Shown: one piece after another, positions 9,187 through 17,467 of the stretch | How positions within the stretch are numbered: the first letter of the stretch is position 1 | How the letters are laid out: every line of letters begins with the position of its first letter | NCBI GenBank assembly: GCA_964593065.1 | Contig: CAZQGO010000004.1 | Coordinates: 1 to 64,000, forward strand | DNA from: CAZQGO01 sp964593065 | GTDB taxonomy: Bacteria > Oederibacteriota > JAAXVQ01 | DNA length: 64,000 nt | Direction of reading: 5' to 3' | Made by a program: the position numbers and the translations under genes | The notes under the pieces: generated by a model | The model's database searches: none | Told to the model about the DNA's origin: nothing | Seen by the model: only the letters and a program-made list of their open reading frames with translations

Positions 9187-9813
9187 ATGACGCAAGAATC
9201 GACGTATTTTGACCGCATGGCGGGAAAGTGGGACGATGCCCGCCGGCAGCAGCGTACGCAGGCGCTGGCCGACGACATCTTCCGCCGCGTTGCCTTTCAG
9301 GCCTCCCAGGAAGTCTTGGACTATGGTGCCGGAACCGGGCAATTATCCCTGCTGCTTGCGCCGCGGGTGAGATCCGTCTGCGCCGCGGATGCCTCCCGGG
9401 GCATGCTGTCGGTGCTGGAGAATAAACTGCGCACGGCCGGGCCGGTGCGGATTGAACTCCTGCTGTGGAATGCCGAGCAAGACCCGCCCCCGCAGCGAAC
9501 CTTCGACGTCATCGTCAGCAGCATGACCTTTCATCACCTGCGGGACATCCCGCGAGTCCTGAATATTTTCCACTCGCTCCTTCGCCGGGACGGACAATTG
9601 GCCGTCGCGGACTTGGACCAGGAAGACGGGGATTTCCATGCGTCGGACGCCGGCGCCCTTCATCGCGGTTTCAAACGTGAGGAGCTGATGACTTGGTGCT
9701 CGCAGGCCGGGTTCCGCGATATCCGGATTGAAACGGCGCATACGATTCAGCGCAAAGTGTCCTCGGGTGAGGACAAGGCCTTTTCTATTTTTCTTTTAAC
9801 CGCGCGGGCATGA
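9187..9813 (+). CDS. Class I SAM-dependent methyltransferase
   Basis: A 208-residue soluble protein with the Rossmann-type methyltransferase motif I EVLDYGAGTGQLSLLL (about residues 38-53), an acidic residue after strand 2 (CAADASRGML), and the later motifs FDVIVSSMTFHHL and LLRRDGQLAVADLDQEDG. It resembles the UbiE/class-I small-molecule methyltransferase group with the typical HHL and LxPGG-like segments. The substrate cannot be deduced. It has its own promoter and sits between mutS and the hydrogenase maturation block, with a conspicuously AT-rich gap of about 140 bases behind it. Confidence 0.85.
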   Translation: MTQESTYFDRMAGKWDDARRQQRTQALADDIFRRVAFQASQEVLDYGAGTGQLSLLLAPRVRSVCAADASRGMLSVLENKLRTAGPVRIELLLWNAEQDPPPQRTFDVIVSSMTFHHLRDIPRVLNIFHSLLRRDGQLAVADLDQEDGDFHASDAGALHRGFKREELMTWCSQAGFRDIRIETAHTIQRKVSSGEDKAFSIFLLTARA

Positions 9814-9956
9814 AAGGCGATCCAACCCCCAAATTTCATTTTTTTACATTTTAGTAATTATATTAATTAGCGTAACTTCAAAGGTGCGATTTTGGCTTTC
9901 GCAGCCATCTACGCATCAAGACCTCAGGGTCCCGGGAGCGCGGAGAGTTGGAAATC

Positions 9957-11000
9957 ATGAACCTCCTTGAATTGGAAAAATGGCTCCGTGAAACCCGCCC
10001 CGGAAAAATTTCGGAACTTTTTTCCCTGGCGGATGCCCGGCGCCAGGCATCTGTCGGAGAGGCAGTCCATCTCCGGGGGCTTGTTGAAATTTCCAATTAT
10101 TGCATCCGCTCCTGCCACTATTGCGGAATCAGAGGCGAAAGAATGGCGATCAAACGCTATCGCCTGGAAGAGCGTGAAATATTGCAATGCGCACAACTGG
10201 CCTGCGACCTTGGCTACGGCACCATCGTATTGCAGGCCGGGGAAGATCCCGGCCTGGATCCAGAACGCCTTGCAGCCGTCATAGCGCAAATTAAACGCGA
10301 CACGAATCTGGCAGTGACCCTTTCCATGGGCGAACATGCTTATAAAGTTTTGGCCCTGTGGAAAACAGCCGGCGCGGACCGTTATTTACTGAAAATCGAG
10401 ACCACGGATCCCGCTTTATTGTCCGCCATTCATCCGGGACAACCCTTCGGTACCCGTTTCGAGGTGATTGACCACCTGAAATCCCTTGGTTATGAGGTTG
10501 GTTCCGGGGTTATGATCGGGATCCCGGGCCAGACATATGCAATTTTAGCCCGCGACCTGGCCTGGTTTGCAGCCATTGATTTGGACATGATCGGAATAGG
10601 GCCATTTATTCCACATCCTGATACGCCGTTATTCGGAAGAGAAGGGGGCCTGGAACAAGTCGGCAACGACGAACACATGGTTTACAAGGCCATTGCCTTG
10701 TCCAGGCTTGTTTGTCCGGAAGCCAATATTCCCGCCACTACGGCCTTGGCCAGCATCAACCGCATTTCAGGCCGCGAGAACGGCCTAGCTTGCGGTGCCA
10801 ATGTCATCATGCCAAACCTCACCCCCATGCAATACCGCCATTTATATGATATTTATCCCAATAAAATATGTTCGGATGAGACACCTCAAATGTGTCATGC
10901 ATGTTTGTCATCCAGAATTACCTCCATAGGGAGGACCATTGGGCATGGGCCAGGCTCGCGTCCGCATGCGAACATGAATGTTGAAAGTATATTAAAGTAA
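9957..11000 (+). CDS. hydE: [FeFe]-hydrogenase maturase HydE (radical SAM)
   Basis: HydE processes the organometallic Fe(CO)2(CN)Cys synthon on the way to the H-cluster 2Fe subcluster. The radical-SAM cluster motif CIRSCHYC is at Cys49, Cys53 and Cys56, inside the HydE-typical context LRGLVEISNYCIRSCHYCGIRGER, split here as EISNYCIRSC and HYCGIRGER. The following KRYRLEEREI and TIVLQAGEDPG are also characteristic. A second cysteine set (Cys305, Cys313, Cys316; C-x7-C-x2-C) matches the accessory cluster site known from Thermotoga HydE. Start ATG 9957 is preceded by GGAG at 9942-9945; a TTG nine bases upstream is less well spaced. Codon use and flanks are more AT-rich than neighbours. Length 347 aa is normal. 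Related biotin synthase or PylB are less likely given the ED motif and context with hydF. Confidence 0.93.
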   Translation: MNLLELEKWLRETRPGKISELFSLADARRQASVGEAVHLRGLVEISNYCIRSCHYCGIRGERMAIKRYRLEEREILQCAQLACDLGYGTIVLQAGEDPGLDPERLAAVIAQIKRDTNLAVTLSMGEHAYKVLALWKTAGADRYLLKIETTDPALLSAIHPGQPFGTRFEVIDHLKSLGYEVGSGVMIGIPGQTYAILARDLAWFAAIDLDMIGIGPFIPHPDTPLFGREGGLEQVGNDEHMVYKAIALSRLVCPEANIPATTALASINRISGRENGLACGANVIMPNLTPMQYRHLYDIYPNKICSDETPQMCHACLSSRITSIGRTIGHGPGSRPHANMNVESILK

Positions 11001-11071
11001 TTTATTAAGTTAAAGTAATACATTAATAATTATTATTTGTTTTTCCACATTTCCTCAGTCACAGGTGCAGC

Positions 11072-12484
11072 ATGCCGTCAATGAGAATTGAAAAAGATGC
11101 CTTGGGAGAGTTACCGATACCAATCGAAGCACTGTGGGGCATTCATACTGCACGTGCTGTGGAAAACTTTCCGGTATCAGGCCAGAAGATGAATCCTCGC
11201 ATCATTCATGCCTATGGTGAAGTTAAATTAGCCTGTTGCCGCGTCAATACCTCCCTGGGCTTCCTGCAGGAACCATTGTCCTCTGCGATTATCTCGGCGG
11301 CAAAAGAGATGTCCGAAGGCATTCTGGATGACAGTATCCGGGTGGATGCTCTCCAAGGCGGAGCAGGTACCAGCACCAACCTGAATGTATGCGAAGTACT
11401 TGCGAACAGGTCCCTGATACTACTGGGAAAAGAACCGGGTGATTATGCAACCTGCGATCCAATTGCACATATTAATATGCACCAATCCACAAACGACACT
11501 TTTCCGACTGCCCTTAAAATAGCCTGCCTCCGGGCACTAATAGAGTTGGAACAGGCAATTACCGGCTTGCTCATGACGGCCCAGTCCAAAGAACGCGATT
11601 TCTCCCATATTGTCAAGGTCGGCCGAACGGAGCTCATGGACGCAGTACCCATCACTCTGGGACGCACTTTTGGCGCTTGGGCCGAGGCATTAAGCCGTGA
11701 CCGTTGGCGAATCTACAAAGCCAGGGAGCGTCTGCGGGTGGTCAATTTGGGAGGCACGGCAGTTGGTACGGGACTGGGTGCGCCACGCGATTATATTTTC
11801 CAGGTGGTTGAGATACTGCGGGAAATTACGGGCCTGCCCCTGGCCCGGTCGGAAAATCTCGTTGATGGGACGCAAAACCAGGATGTGTTTGTGGAAACCA
11901 TGGGCATGCTGAAAGCCCACTGCGCTAATTTGGTCAAAATTTCAGGAGATCTGCGGCTCTTGGCCATGGGCCCGGATGCAGGGCTGCATGAAATTGAACT
12001 TCCTCCCTTGCAGTCCGGATCCTCCATCATGCCAGCCAAGGTCAACCCGGTTATCCCGGAAATGATGACCCAGGCGGCTTTTTTGGTTTTCGGCCTGGAA
12101 ACAGCCCTTTCGTTAGCCTGCTCTTCGGGCCAACTCGAATTAAATGCCTTTCTCCCGCTCATCGCCCATAGTTTACTGACCTCCCTGGATCTGATGATCG
12201 CCGTAAACCACTTGGCAAACCACAAATGTCTGGCCGGCATCACAGCCAATGAGGACCGGTGCCGGGCTTTGGCCGCCAGTTCCGCGGCTCTGGCTACGGT
12301 TCTTGTTCCTCTGGTCGGTTATCAACAAGCCACCGCAGTCTCGCTTTTAATGCGGCGGGAGCATCTGACTTTGGAACAGGCTGCCTGGCAGGTGGCGAAA
12401 ATCCCCAGAGAAACCATCGAAAAATTGATTTCTCCCGACAACCTGAATTCACTTGGTTTCAATTTTTCAGATAAAAGCCTATAA
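11072..12484 (+). CDS. aspA: Aspartate ammonia-lyase (fumarase/aspartase superfamily)
   Basis: Aspartase interconverts L-aspartate with fumarate plus ammonia. The 470-residue protein carries the superfamily signature GSSIMPAKVNPVIPE (from about residue 316), the catalytic-loop Ser being in the SS pair, plus GGAGTSTNLNVCEVLANR and HINMHQSTNDTFPTA, typical of aspartase and fumarase class II. The opening residues RIEKDALGELPIPIEALWG strongly favour aspartase over fumarase. ATG 11072 follows an AGGTG. The gene sits between hydE and hydF on the same strand, with a 71-base AT-rich gap after hydE that contains two TTAAAGTAAT direct repeats. As I recall, aspA homologues have been noted in other hyd maturation loci; supply of ammonia for the H-cluster bridging amine is the likely reason (inference). 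Confidence 0.92.
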   Translation: MPSMRIEKDALGELPIPIEALWGIHTARAVENFPVSGQKMNPRIIHAYGEVKLACCRVNTSLGFLQEPLSSAIISAAKEMSEGILDDSIRVDALQGGAGTSTNLNVCEVLANRSLILLGKEPGDYATCDPIAHINMHQSTNDTFPTALKIACLRALIELEQAITGLLMTAQSKERDFSHIVKVGRTELMDAVPITLGRTFGAWAEALSRDRWRIYKARERLRVVNLGGTAVGTGLGAPRDYIFQVVEILREITGLPLARSENLVDGTQNQDVFVETMGMLKAHCANLVKISGDLRLLAMGPDAGLHEIELPPLQSGSSIMPAKVNPVIPEMMTQAAFLVFGLETALSLACSSGQLELNAFLPLIAHSLLTSLDLMIAVNHLANHKCLAGITANEDRCRALAASSAALATVLVPLVGYQQATAVSLLMRREHLTLEQAAWQVAKIPRETIEKLISPDNLNSLGFNFSDKSL

Positions 12485-12540
12485 ATAAACGATATAATAT
12501 TACTCTAATTGGCATAATACGGGTCGGGTGATTGGATGAC

Positions 12541-13020
12541 ATGAAACAATCCCAATTGGTGAAATTCATGCTTGCCGCAATTTCCGCCGCAAATCAGGGG
12601 ATCGAAAAAGGCCAGACTCCTTTCGGAGCCTGCGTGGTCATGGGCGGTAAAATAATCGCGCGGTCCCATAATCAAGTCTGGAAAAGAAACGACATCACCG
12701 CCCATGCCGAAATACTGGCCCTGCGCGCGGCATGCCGAAGAACACATTCCCTCGATTTATCCGGCGCCGTGATTTTCTCCACCTGTGAACCTTGTCCCAT
12801 GTGTTTCGGCGCCTGCCATTGGGCCAAGGTGAGCTCGATCGTTTATGGGGCCAGAATTGCGGATGCAAAAAACTACGGCTTTCATGAATTGTCCATTCCT
12901 TCCGACGCCATGCGCCGTCTGGGTAAATCACGTTTGCGCCTCGTCGGCCCGGTTTTGCCTGAAGCCTGCGTGAGTCTGTTTGCAAAATGGCGTTCCAAGG
13001 CTATGAGCACTGCGTATTAA
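12541..13020 (+). CDS. Nucleoside deaminase of the CDA/TadA/GuaD superfamily
   Basis: A 159-residue zinc deaminase. The zinc and proton-shuttle motif is HAE at His55-Ala56-Glu57 and PCPMC with Cys85 and Cys88; the flanks TPFGACVV and STCEPCPMCFGACHWA match guanine deaminase (GuaD) and TadA-like enzymes. The C-terminal part (YGARIADAKNYGFHEL) is closer to GuaD-type proteins than to tRNA adenosine deaminase. Such enzymes hydrolyse an exocyclic amine and release ammonia. Start ATG 12541 is preferred over the in-frame TTG at 12532; a GGGTG lies about ten bases upstream. A TATAAT string occurs at 12494-12499 in the AT-rich gap, without a convincing -35 box. Location between aspA and hydF is unusual: both it and AspA release ammonia. 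True substrate is unknown. Confidence 0.85.
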   Translation: MKQSQLVKFMLAAISAANQGIEKGQTPFGACVVMGGKIIARSHNQVWKRNDITAHAEILALRAACRRTHSLDLSGAVIFSTCEPCPMCFGACHWAKVSSIVYGARIADAKNYGFHELSIPSDAMRRLGKSRLRLVGPVLPEACVSLFAKWRSKAMSTAY

Positions 13021-13034
13021 TCTCTATCATTTTT

Positions 13035-13050
13035 ATGTAATTTATTACAT
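13035..13050 (+). promoter_or_regulatory. Perfect dyad upstream of hydF, candidate operator
   Basis: The sequence ATGTAAT-TT-ATTACAT has perfect 7-base arms around a 2-base centre, embedded in AT-rich DNA 64 bases before the hydF start and 15 bases after the deaminase stop. The tight centre fits a protein-binding operator better than an RNA hairpin. The T-run after it could alternatively make a weak terminator. Confidence 0.4.
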
Positions 13051-13113
13051 TTTTGTCTTGCTGCTTTCTTTTGCCTTATTTTAAAGATTATTATTGGAGG
13101 GAAAAACGGAATT

Positions 13114-14355
13114 ATGCTGGAAACACCCCGTGGTTTACGACTGCACATCGGAATTTTCGGGCGCCGGAACGCGGGTAAATCCTCGCTGTTCAACGCACTG
13201 ACCGGCCAACAGGCGGCAATCGTGTCGCCGGTGCCGGGGACCACCACCGACGTGGTCAGCAAACCCATGGAACTCAAGCCCCTCGGACCAGTGGTTTTCC
13301 TGGACACGGCCGGCTTGGATGACAGCGGGGAGCTGGGATTGAAACGCATGGAAAAGAGTCTGGCCGCACTCTCCCGGACGGACCTGGCTTTTATCGTGTG
13401 CGACGGGGATTGGGGAGAATTCGAAAGGAAAATAGGCGACGAATTGTCCCGGCGCTCGATCCCCGGCATCGCCGTCTTCAACAAGGCGGACATTCTGCAT
13501 CCTTCCGCGGCCCAACTCGAATCGGCCAGGCAGGATGTACAGGAAGCTCTCGCCGTGTCCGCCCTTACAGGGCTGGGATTGGCCGAGCTCAGACGGGCGG
13601 TGGTAAAACATGTGCCCACGGAATGGATTGACAACCCGCCGATCCTCGCGGATCTGGTCGGTCCCGGGGATCTCGTCCTTCTGGTGGTCCCCATTGATTT
13701 GGAAGCGCCCAAGGGCAGGTTGATCCTGCCCCAAGTCCAGGTCATCCGCGAAGTCCTGGATTGTGATGCCCGCGCCGTAATCGTCAAGGAAAGGGAACTG
13801 GGAGACACATTATTATTATTAAAAAACAAGCCTAATCTTGTAGTTACCGATTCCCAGGCCATCCTAAAAGTTGCCGCCGATGTCCCGCCGGACGTCCCCC
13901 TCACCGGGTTTTCGGTGCTATTTGCCCGCTGGAAAGGGGATTTGGAGACTTTCGTGCAAGGCGTCAAGGCCGTTGACTCCCTGCAGGCCGGAGACCGCAT
14001 CCTCATCCTGGAAAGCTGCGCCCACCATCCCATTGCGGACGACATCGGCAGGATAAAAATTCCCCGCTGGCTGGGCCAATATCTCGGCCGGCCCGTCCTT
14101 TTCGAACATTGGTCGGGCCATGATTTTCCTTCTGATCTCGGCCGCTTCCGTCTGGTGATTCATTGCGGGGCCTGCATGACCAACCGGCGGGAAATGCTGA
14201 GCCGAATCCTCGCCGCCAGGGAAGCGGGCGTGCCCATCACCAATTACGGCCTGGTCATCGCCAAATCCCAGGGCGTACTGCCGCGGATCCTGTCTCCGTT
14301 TCCGAGCATGCTCGGGATCCTGGGCCAGGCGACGGATGCCTTGTCCAGACCGTGA
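13114..14355 (+). CDS. hydF: [FeFe]-hydrogenase maturation GTPase HydF
   Basis: HydF is the scaffold that carries the 2Fe precursor to apo-HydA. The N-terminal Ras-like GTPase has the P-loop GRRNAGKS (Gly16-Ser23), GTTTDVV, DTAGLDD and NKAD. A dimerisation region follows. The C-terminal FeS-binding domain shows CAH at Cys302-His304 and HCGAC at His350-Cys354, which is the HydF pattern CxH...HCxxC. Length 413 aa is normal. ATG 13114 follows GGAGGG at 13096-13101. It ends the hydE-aspA-deaminase-hydF block; hydG and the hydrogenase structural gene are not in the window. Base composition shifts back to GC-rich within this gene. Confidence 0.95.
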   Translation: MLETPRGLRLHIGIFGRRNAGKSSLFNALTGQQAAIVSPVPGTTTDVVSKPMELKPLGPVVFLDTAGLDDSGELGLKRMEKSLAALSRTDLAFIVCDGDWGEFERKIGDELSRRSIPGIAVFNKADILHPSAAQLESARQDVQEALAVSALTGLGLAELRRAVVKHVPTEWIDNPPILADLVGPGDLVLLVVPIDLEAPKGRLILPQVQVIREVLDCDARAVIVKERELGDTLLLLKNKPNLVVTDSQAILKVAADVPPDVPLTGFSVLFARWKGDLETFVQGVKAVDSLQAGDRILILESCAHHPIADDIGRIKIPRWLGQYLGRPVLFEHWSGHDFPSDLGRFRLVIHCGACMTNRREMLSRILAAREAGVPITNYGLVIAKSQGVLPRILSPFPSMLGILGQATDALSRP

Positions 14356-14369
14356 GTCTGTGCTAAACT
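14341..14369 (+). promoter_or_regulatory. Candidate promoter for the 14380 gene, nearly leaderless
   Basis: -35 box TTGTCC (14341-14346) and -10 box TAAACT (14364-14369), spacer 17 bases, inside the 3' end of hydF. The ATG is at 14380, ten bases after the -10 box, and no ribosome binding site is present, so the transcript would have almost no leader. Confidence 0.4.
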
Positions 14370-14379
14370 TCCAATATCT

Positions 14380-15630
14380 ATGCAACCTCTGGGCACGCGG
14401 GATGCAAGAATCTGGGGTCCGCTTGCGGCCGGTTTTTTTGGCGCGCTCCTCTGCGGCACCGTCGCTCTCCTTTTGCTGGACGGGGAGGGAAGGGTCTGGC
14501 TGACCCTGCTGGCGGCTGCCTGCGGCGGCGGTCTGGCCGCCGGGGCGGCGACCGTCTGGTTCTTGAACCTGGGGCTGGCGGAGCTCGCCCGCCTGCTCAG
14601 GCGCTTGTCGCAGGGCGAGACGATCCAACCCCACCTTTCCCGGGGTTTCCCGGCCTCCCTGCGGGACGAACTGGAGGCGTTGGCGATCCGCCAGCGCGAA
14701 GCCGCGGACCAGGTCAGGACCCTCCAGGAGCACCTGCGGCCGGAACTGGCAAAATTCCTGGAATCGTCCCTGCGGGAGACGTCCGCCACCCAGGATGTGA
14801 ACGCCAAACTCGAGGATCTTTCACGGCACTTGACGGCCGCCCAGGAATATTTAGCCAAGGTCATTTCCATCAACGCCTCCCTCATTACCTCGGATCAGAA
14901 CGTGCTCGCTTCCGTGCAGGAGATGTCCGGGGAAGCGCAGGTCGCCAGCCACGCCGCCAATGACGGCATTAAAAGCGTCGGCCAGGAGATCCGGGCCATC
15001 AGCGAATTGAAGCTGACCGTCGGATCCTCCACCAAGATCGTGAGCGAGCTCAACGACATGACCCGTCACATCACGGCCTTCGTCACCCGCATCGCCCAGA
15101 TCAGCCGGCAAACCCATTTGCTTTCCCTCAATGCCGGCATCGAAGCCGCCCGCGCGGGGGAATGGGGCCGCGGCTTCGCGGTCGTGGCCTCGGAGATCCG
15201 CAGTCTCTCCGACTCCTCCCGGCAGGCAACCGAGGAAATTTCCTCCCTCATCGCGGAAATCAACCGCCGCACGTCCGAAATCATCCAGGTCATGCACAAC
15301 ACCTCGCGCCTGGAGGAAAACATCAAGGTGGTGTACACGGCGGGAGACACCTTCATGCACATCGTCAAGGAAGTGAAAAAAATCGACGGCAGCGTCCGCA
15401 ATATCCAGCAAGTGGTTTCGGAGGCGTCCACGGACAACCAGCTGGTGGCCAAGCTGCTCGAGCGCCTGCAGGGCTTCATGCAGGAAACGGCCCCCTTCTT
15501 CACCACGCTGCGCCAGGAGATTTCCGCCCTGTCGGAACACCTGGAGGAAGTGCACGGGGTCAATGAAAAGATCCTGGCGCGGGTAACCGCCGCCCTCCCG
15601 CCCTCCTCCGCCCCGACGTTGATGCCTTGA
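14380..15630 (+). CDS. Methyl-accepting chemotaxis-type signalling protein without periplasmic sensor
   Basis: A 416-residue protein with two membrane segments at the N-terminus (about residues 13-33 and 40-62) joined by a very short loop, so no extracellular ligand domain exists. The rest is a long coiled coil. The hairpin tip LSLNAGIEAARAGEWGRGFAVVASEIRSLSDSS (about residues 248-280) is the conserved CheA/CheW contact region of chemoreceptors, given here in part: NAGIEAARAGEWGRGFAVV. It could sense membrane or internal signals or act as a scaffold. It is followed directly by a STAS protein, hinting at a small signalling module. No obvious methylation-site analysis is possible by eye. Confidence 0.8.
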   Translation: MQPLGTRDARIWGPLAAGFFGALLCGTVALLLLDGEGRVWLTLLAAACGGGLAAGAATVWFLNLGLAELARLLRRLSQGETIQPHLSRGFPASLRDELEALAIRQREAADQVRTLQEHLRPELAKFLESSLRETSATQDVNAKLEDLSRHLTAAQEYLAKVISINASLITSDQNVLASVQEMSGEAQVASHAANDGIKSVGQEIRAISELKLTVGSSTKIVSELNDMTRHITAFVTRIAQISRQTHLLSLNAGIEAARAGEWGRGFAVVASEIRSLSDSSRQATEEISSLIAEINRRTSEIIQVMHNTSRLEENIKVVYTAGDTFMHIVKEVKKIDGSVRNIQQVVSEASTDNQLVAKLLERLQGFMQETAPFFTTLRQEISALSEHLEEVHGVNEKILARVTAALPPSSAPTLMP

Positions 15631-15655
15631 CGCGGTGAGGAATTTGCTTTACAGT
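15627..15655 (+). promoter_or_regulatory. Sigma70-type promoter for the STAS gene
   Basis: -35 box TTGACG (15627-15632) overlaps the stop codon of the upstream gene; -10 box TACAGT (15650-15655); spacer 17 bases. This supports ATG 15692 rather than the GTG at 15635 as start of the next gene. Confidence 0.55.
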
Positions 15656-15691
15656 ATGTGGTATCCTGATCCGAAACGAGGCTTGCTCCGC

Positions 15692-16045
15692 ATGAAGGGT
15701 TTGGAAACCTCCTGGGAACTGGGAGGGCCGCGCAACCGCATCGCTCTCGTGCGGCTGGTCGGCTTCGTGGACACCAACACGGTCGCCCAACTTTCCCAGA
15801 TCATGAACCAGATCACCAATGCCGGACATTATAAAATCATCTTCGATTTGGGAGACGTCAATTATATCAGCAGCGCCGGCTGGGGCATCTTTATCGGGGA
15901 AATCCGGGAAATCCGCGAACGGGACGGAGACATCAAACTCGCGTGCTTAACCCCCGAGGTGGAGGAAGTGTACAAAGTGCTCGAATTCGATACGATCCTT
16001 CAGGCCTATCAAACCGTCGATGAAGCCATCCAAGATTTCGCTTAG
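15692..16045 (+). CDS. STAS-domain anti-sigma-factor-antagonist-like protein
   Basis: A 117-residue single-domain STAS protein (SpoIIAA-like). It has the strand-helix pattern RIALVRLVGFVDTNTVAQL and the conserved loop IIFDLGDVNYISSAGWGIFI, in which the Ser-Ser pair (SSAGWG) corresponds to the phosphorylatable site of anti-anti-sigma factors. ATG 15692 follows a GAGG at 15678-15681, and the promoter at 15627-15655 lies correctly upstream. A partner kinase or phosphatase is not encoded nearby. A second STAS protein with the same YISSRGWG-type loop is at 38875-39366. Its association with the adjacent chemoreceptor-like gene is inference. Confidence 0.85.
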   Translation: MKGLETSWELGGPRNRIALVRLVGFVDTNTVAQLSQIMNQITNAGHYKIIFDLGDVNYISSAGWGIFIGEIREIRERDGDIKLACLTPEVEEVYKVLEFDTILQAYQTVDEAIQDFA

Positions 16046-16070
16046 TTCCTCCCAGCAACTCTCGCTCGGC

Positions 16071-16709
16071 ATGCAAGCCCTTACCGTGGGGCCCCTGGCC
16101 ACCAATTGTTACCTGCTGTGGGCGCCGGAGACCCGCGAAGCCCTGGTGGTGGATCCGGGCGCCGAACCTGAAAACATCCTCATGGTCGTGGAACATCTCG
16201 GACTGCGCGTGACGCGCATCGTGAACACCCACGGGCACGCGGACCACATCGGCGCCAATGCCGCCCTGAAGCGCAGGACGCAGGCGCGCCTGCTGATTCA
16301 CGCCGCGGATGCCCCCCTGCTGCTCGACCCGGAGGCCAACCTTTCATTGGATGCCGGCTGGCCGATCGTTTCGCCCGGCGCGGATGAAACCCTGCATGCC
16401 GGCCAGACTCTGCTGCTGGGAAAAACTCCGCTGGCCGTTCTGGGCACTCCGGGGCATTCCCCCGGCTCCATCTGCTTGTGGGGAAATGGTTGCTTGTTTT
16501 CCGGAGACACCCTGTTCGCCGGTTCGGTCGGCCGCACGGATCTGCGCGGCGGCGACACCCGGGCGCTTTTCGAGAGCCTGCGCACCCGGATCCTGCCCCT
16601 GCCGCCGGAAACGAGGGTATATCCCGGACACGGTCCCGTTTCGGACCTGGCCACGGAATTACGGGATAATCCTTTCCTGGCCGAGGGAGGACCCTATGGC
16701 GGCGCGTAG
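16071..16709 (+). CDS. Metallo-beta-lactamase-fold hydrolase (glyoxalase II-like)
   Basis: A 212-residue soluble hydrolase with the dinuclear metal motif THGHADHIG, then GTPGHSPGS, the metal-bridging Asp in LFSGDTLFAGSVGRTDL, and the C-terminal VYPGHGP. This set and order are those of the glyoxalase II-like/persulfide dioxygenase-like MBL subgroup; thioesterase activity is the family expectation. ATG 16071 gives the family-typical opening MQALTVGPLATNCYLL; an upstream ATG at 16020 would overlap the STAS gene by 26 bases. The 3' end overlaps the next gene by 14 bases, suggesting cotranslation. Confidence 0.85.
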   Translation: MQALTVGPLATNCYLLWAPETREALVVDPGAEPENILMVVEHLGLRVTRIVNTHGHADHIGANAALKRRTQARLLIHAADAPLLLDPEANLSLDAGWPIVSPGADETLHAGQTLLLGKTPLAVLGTPGHSPGSICLWGNGCLFSGDTLFAGSVGRTDLRGGDTRALFESLRTRILPLPPETRVYPGHGPVSDLATELRDNPFLAEGGPYGGA

Positions 16710-17463
16710 CGTCCGTCTGGGGCTCGCGGCGGTCTGGCTGCTGTGCGTGCAGATTCCGGCGAGCGCGGCCGACCGCGCGGCCTCGGTTCCGGAATTCGGT
16801 TTCCCCTCCCTGTCCGGGGTCCCCACGGCCGAGAAGCTGAGCCTGGAGCGCATGCGCCGGGTCCACGAAGTTTCCGTTTTCCTCCTGCGGCATTATTCCA
16901 TGCTCGAGGCCTTGATCACGGCCGTGGAGGACGGCAACCCCGAAAACGACGCCTTCTGGATCGGCAGCGCCTCCATCCTGCCCGGTGCGGGCCAGATGAT
17001 CAACCACGACTACCTGCAGGGCGGATTGTTGTTGTTCGCCAGCGGGCTATCCTGGACCACCATCGACGAAACGGATTTTCTGCGGCCGCGCCGGACCCCG
17101 CGTCCGGATTTGCTTCCCTGGTATTATGTTTCCCGGCTGGCCAGCAACGGCATCATGACCTACGCCATGATGCACGCGTGCAATGCCAGTTACCGTGACC
17201 ATCGCGACCGCACGGCCGCCATGTGGACCGGAACCGCCTCCATCGTGCCCGGCGTTGGCCAGGCCATCAACGGCCAATGGTGGGAAGCAGCCGGGTTCTT
17301 TTTCGCCTGGGCCCTGAGCGCCTACCTGACGAACGAGCTGGAGCGCGGCCTCGTCCCACCCGGCCAGGAAGCCACCTATCTCACCCGCCCGCACGAGGGC
17401 CTGGCCTGGTCCGTTTCCTGGCTGCCGGGCGGGGCGCGCGTGAACCTGCAAGCCAAATGGTGA
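16696..17463 (+). CDS. Exported membrane protein with duplicated PGxGQ motif
   Basis: A 255-residue protein with a signal peptide (about residues 1-24, ending ASAADR). It contains two repeats of one motif, each at the start of a membrane segment pair: SASILPGAGQMINHDYLQGG near residue 95 and TASIVPGVGQAINGQWWEA near residue 178. This S-x-(L/V)PG-x-GQ signature occurs in DUF5683-like and other membrane proteins of unknown function. GAGGGAGG just upstream of ATG 16696 is a strong ribosome binding site. It overlaps the hydrolase gene and ends four bases before the first of three glycosyltransferase genes, so it may belong to that operon. Confidence 0.75.
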   Translation: MAARSVRLGLAAVWLLCVQIPASAADRAASVPEFGFPSLSGVPTAEKLSLERMRRVHEVSVFLLRHYSMLEALITAVEDGNPENDAFWIGSASILPGAGQMINHDYLQGGLLLFASGLSWTTIDETDFLRPRRTPRPDLLPWYYVSRLASNGIMTYAMMHACNASYRDHRDRTAAMWTGTASIVPGVGQAINGQWWEAAGFFFAWALSAYLTNELERGLVPPGQEATYLTRPHEGLAWSVSWLPGGARVNLQAKW

Positions 17464-17467
17464 TCCC

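Noticed and set aside
13017..14045. Long minus-strand frame of 342 codons opposite hydF.
   Set aside because: It is the antisense of a clear hydF gene and has a Ser/Arg-rich, shadow-like composition.
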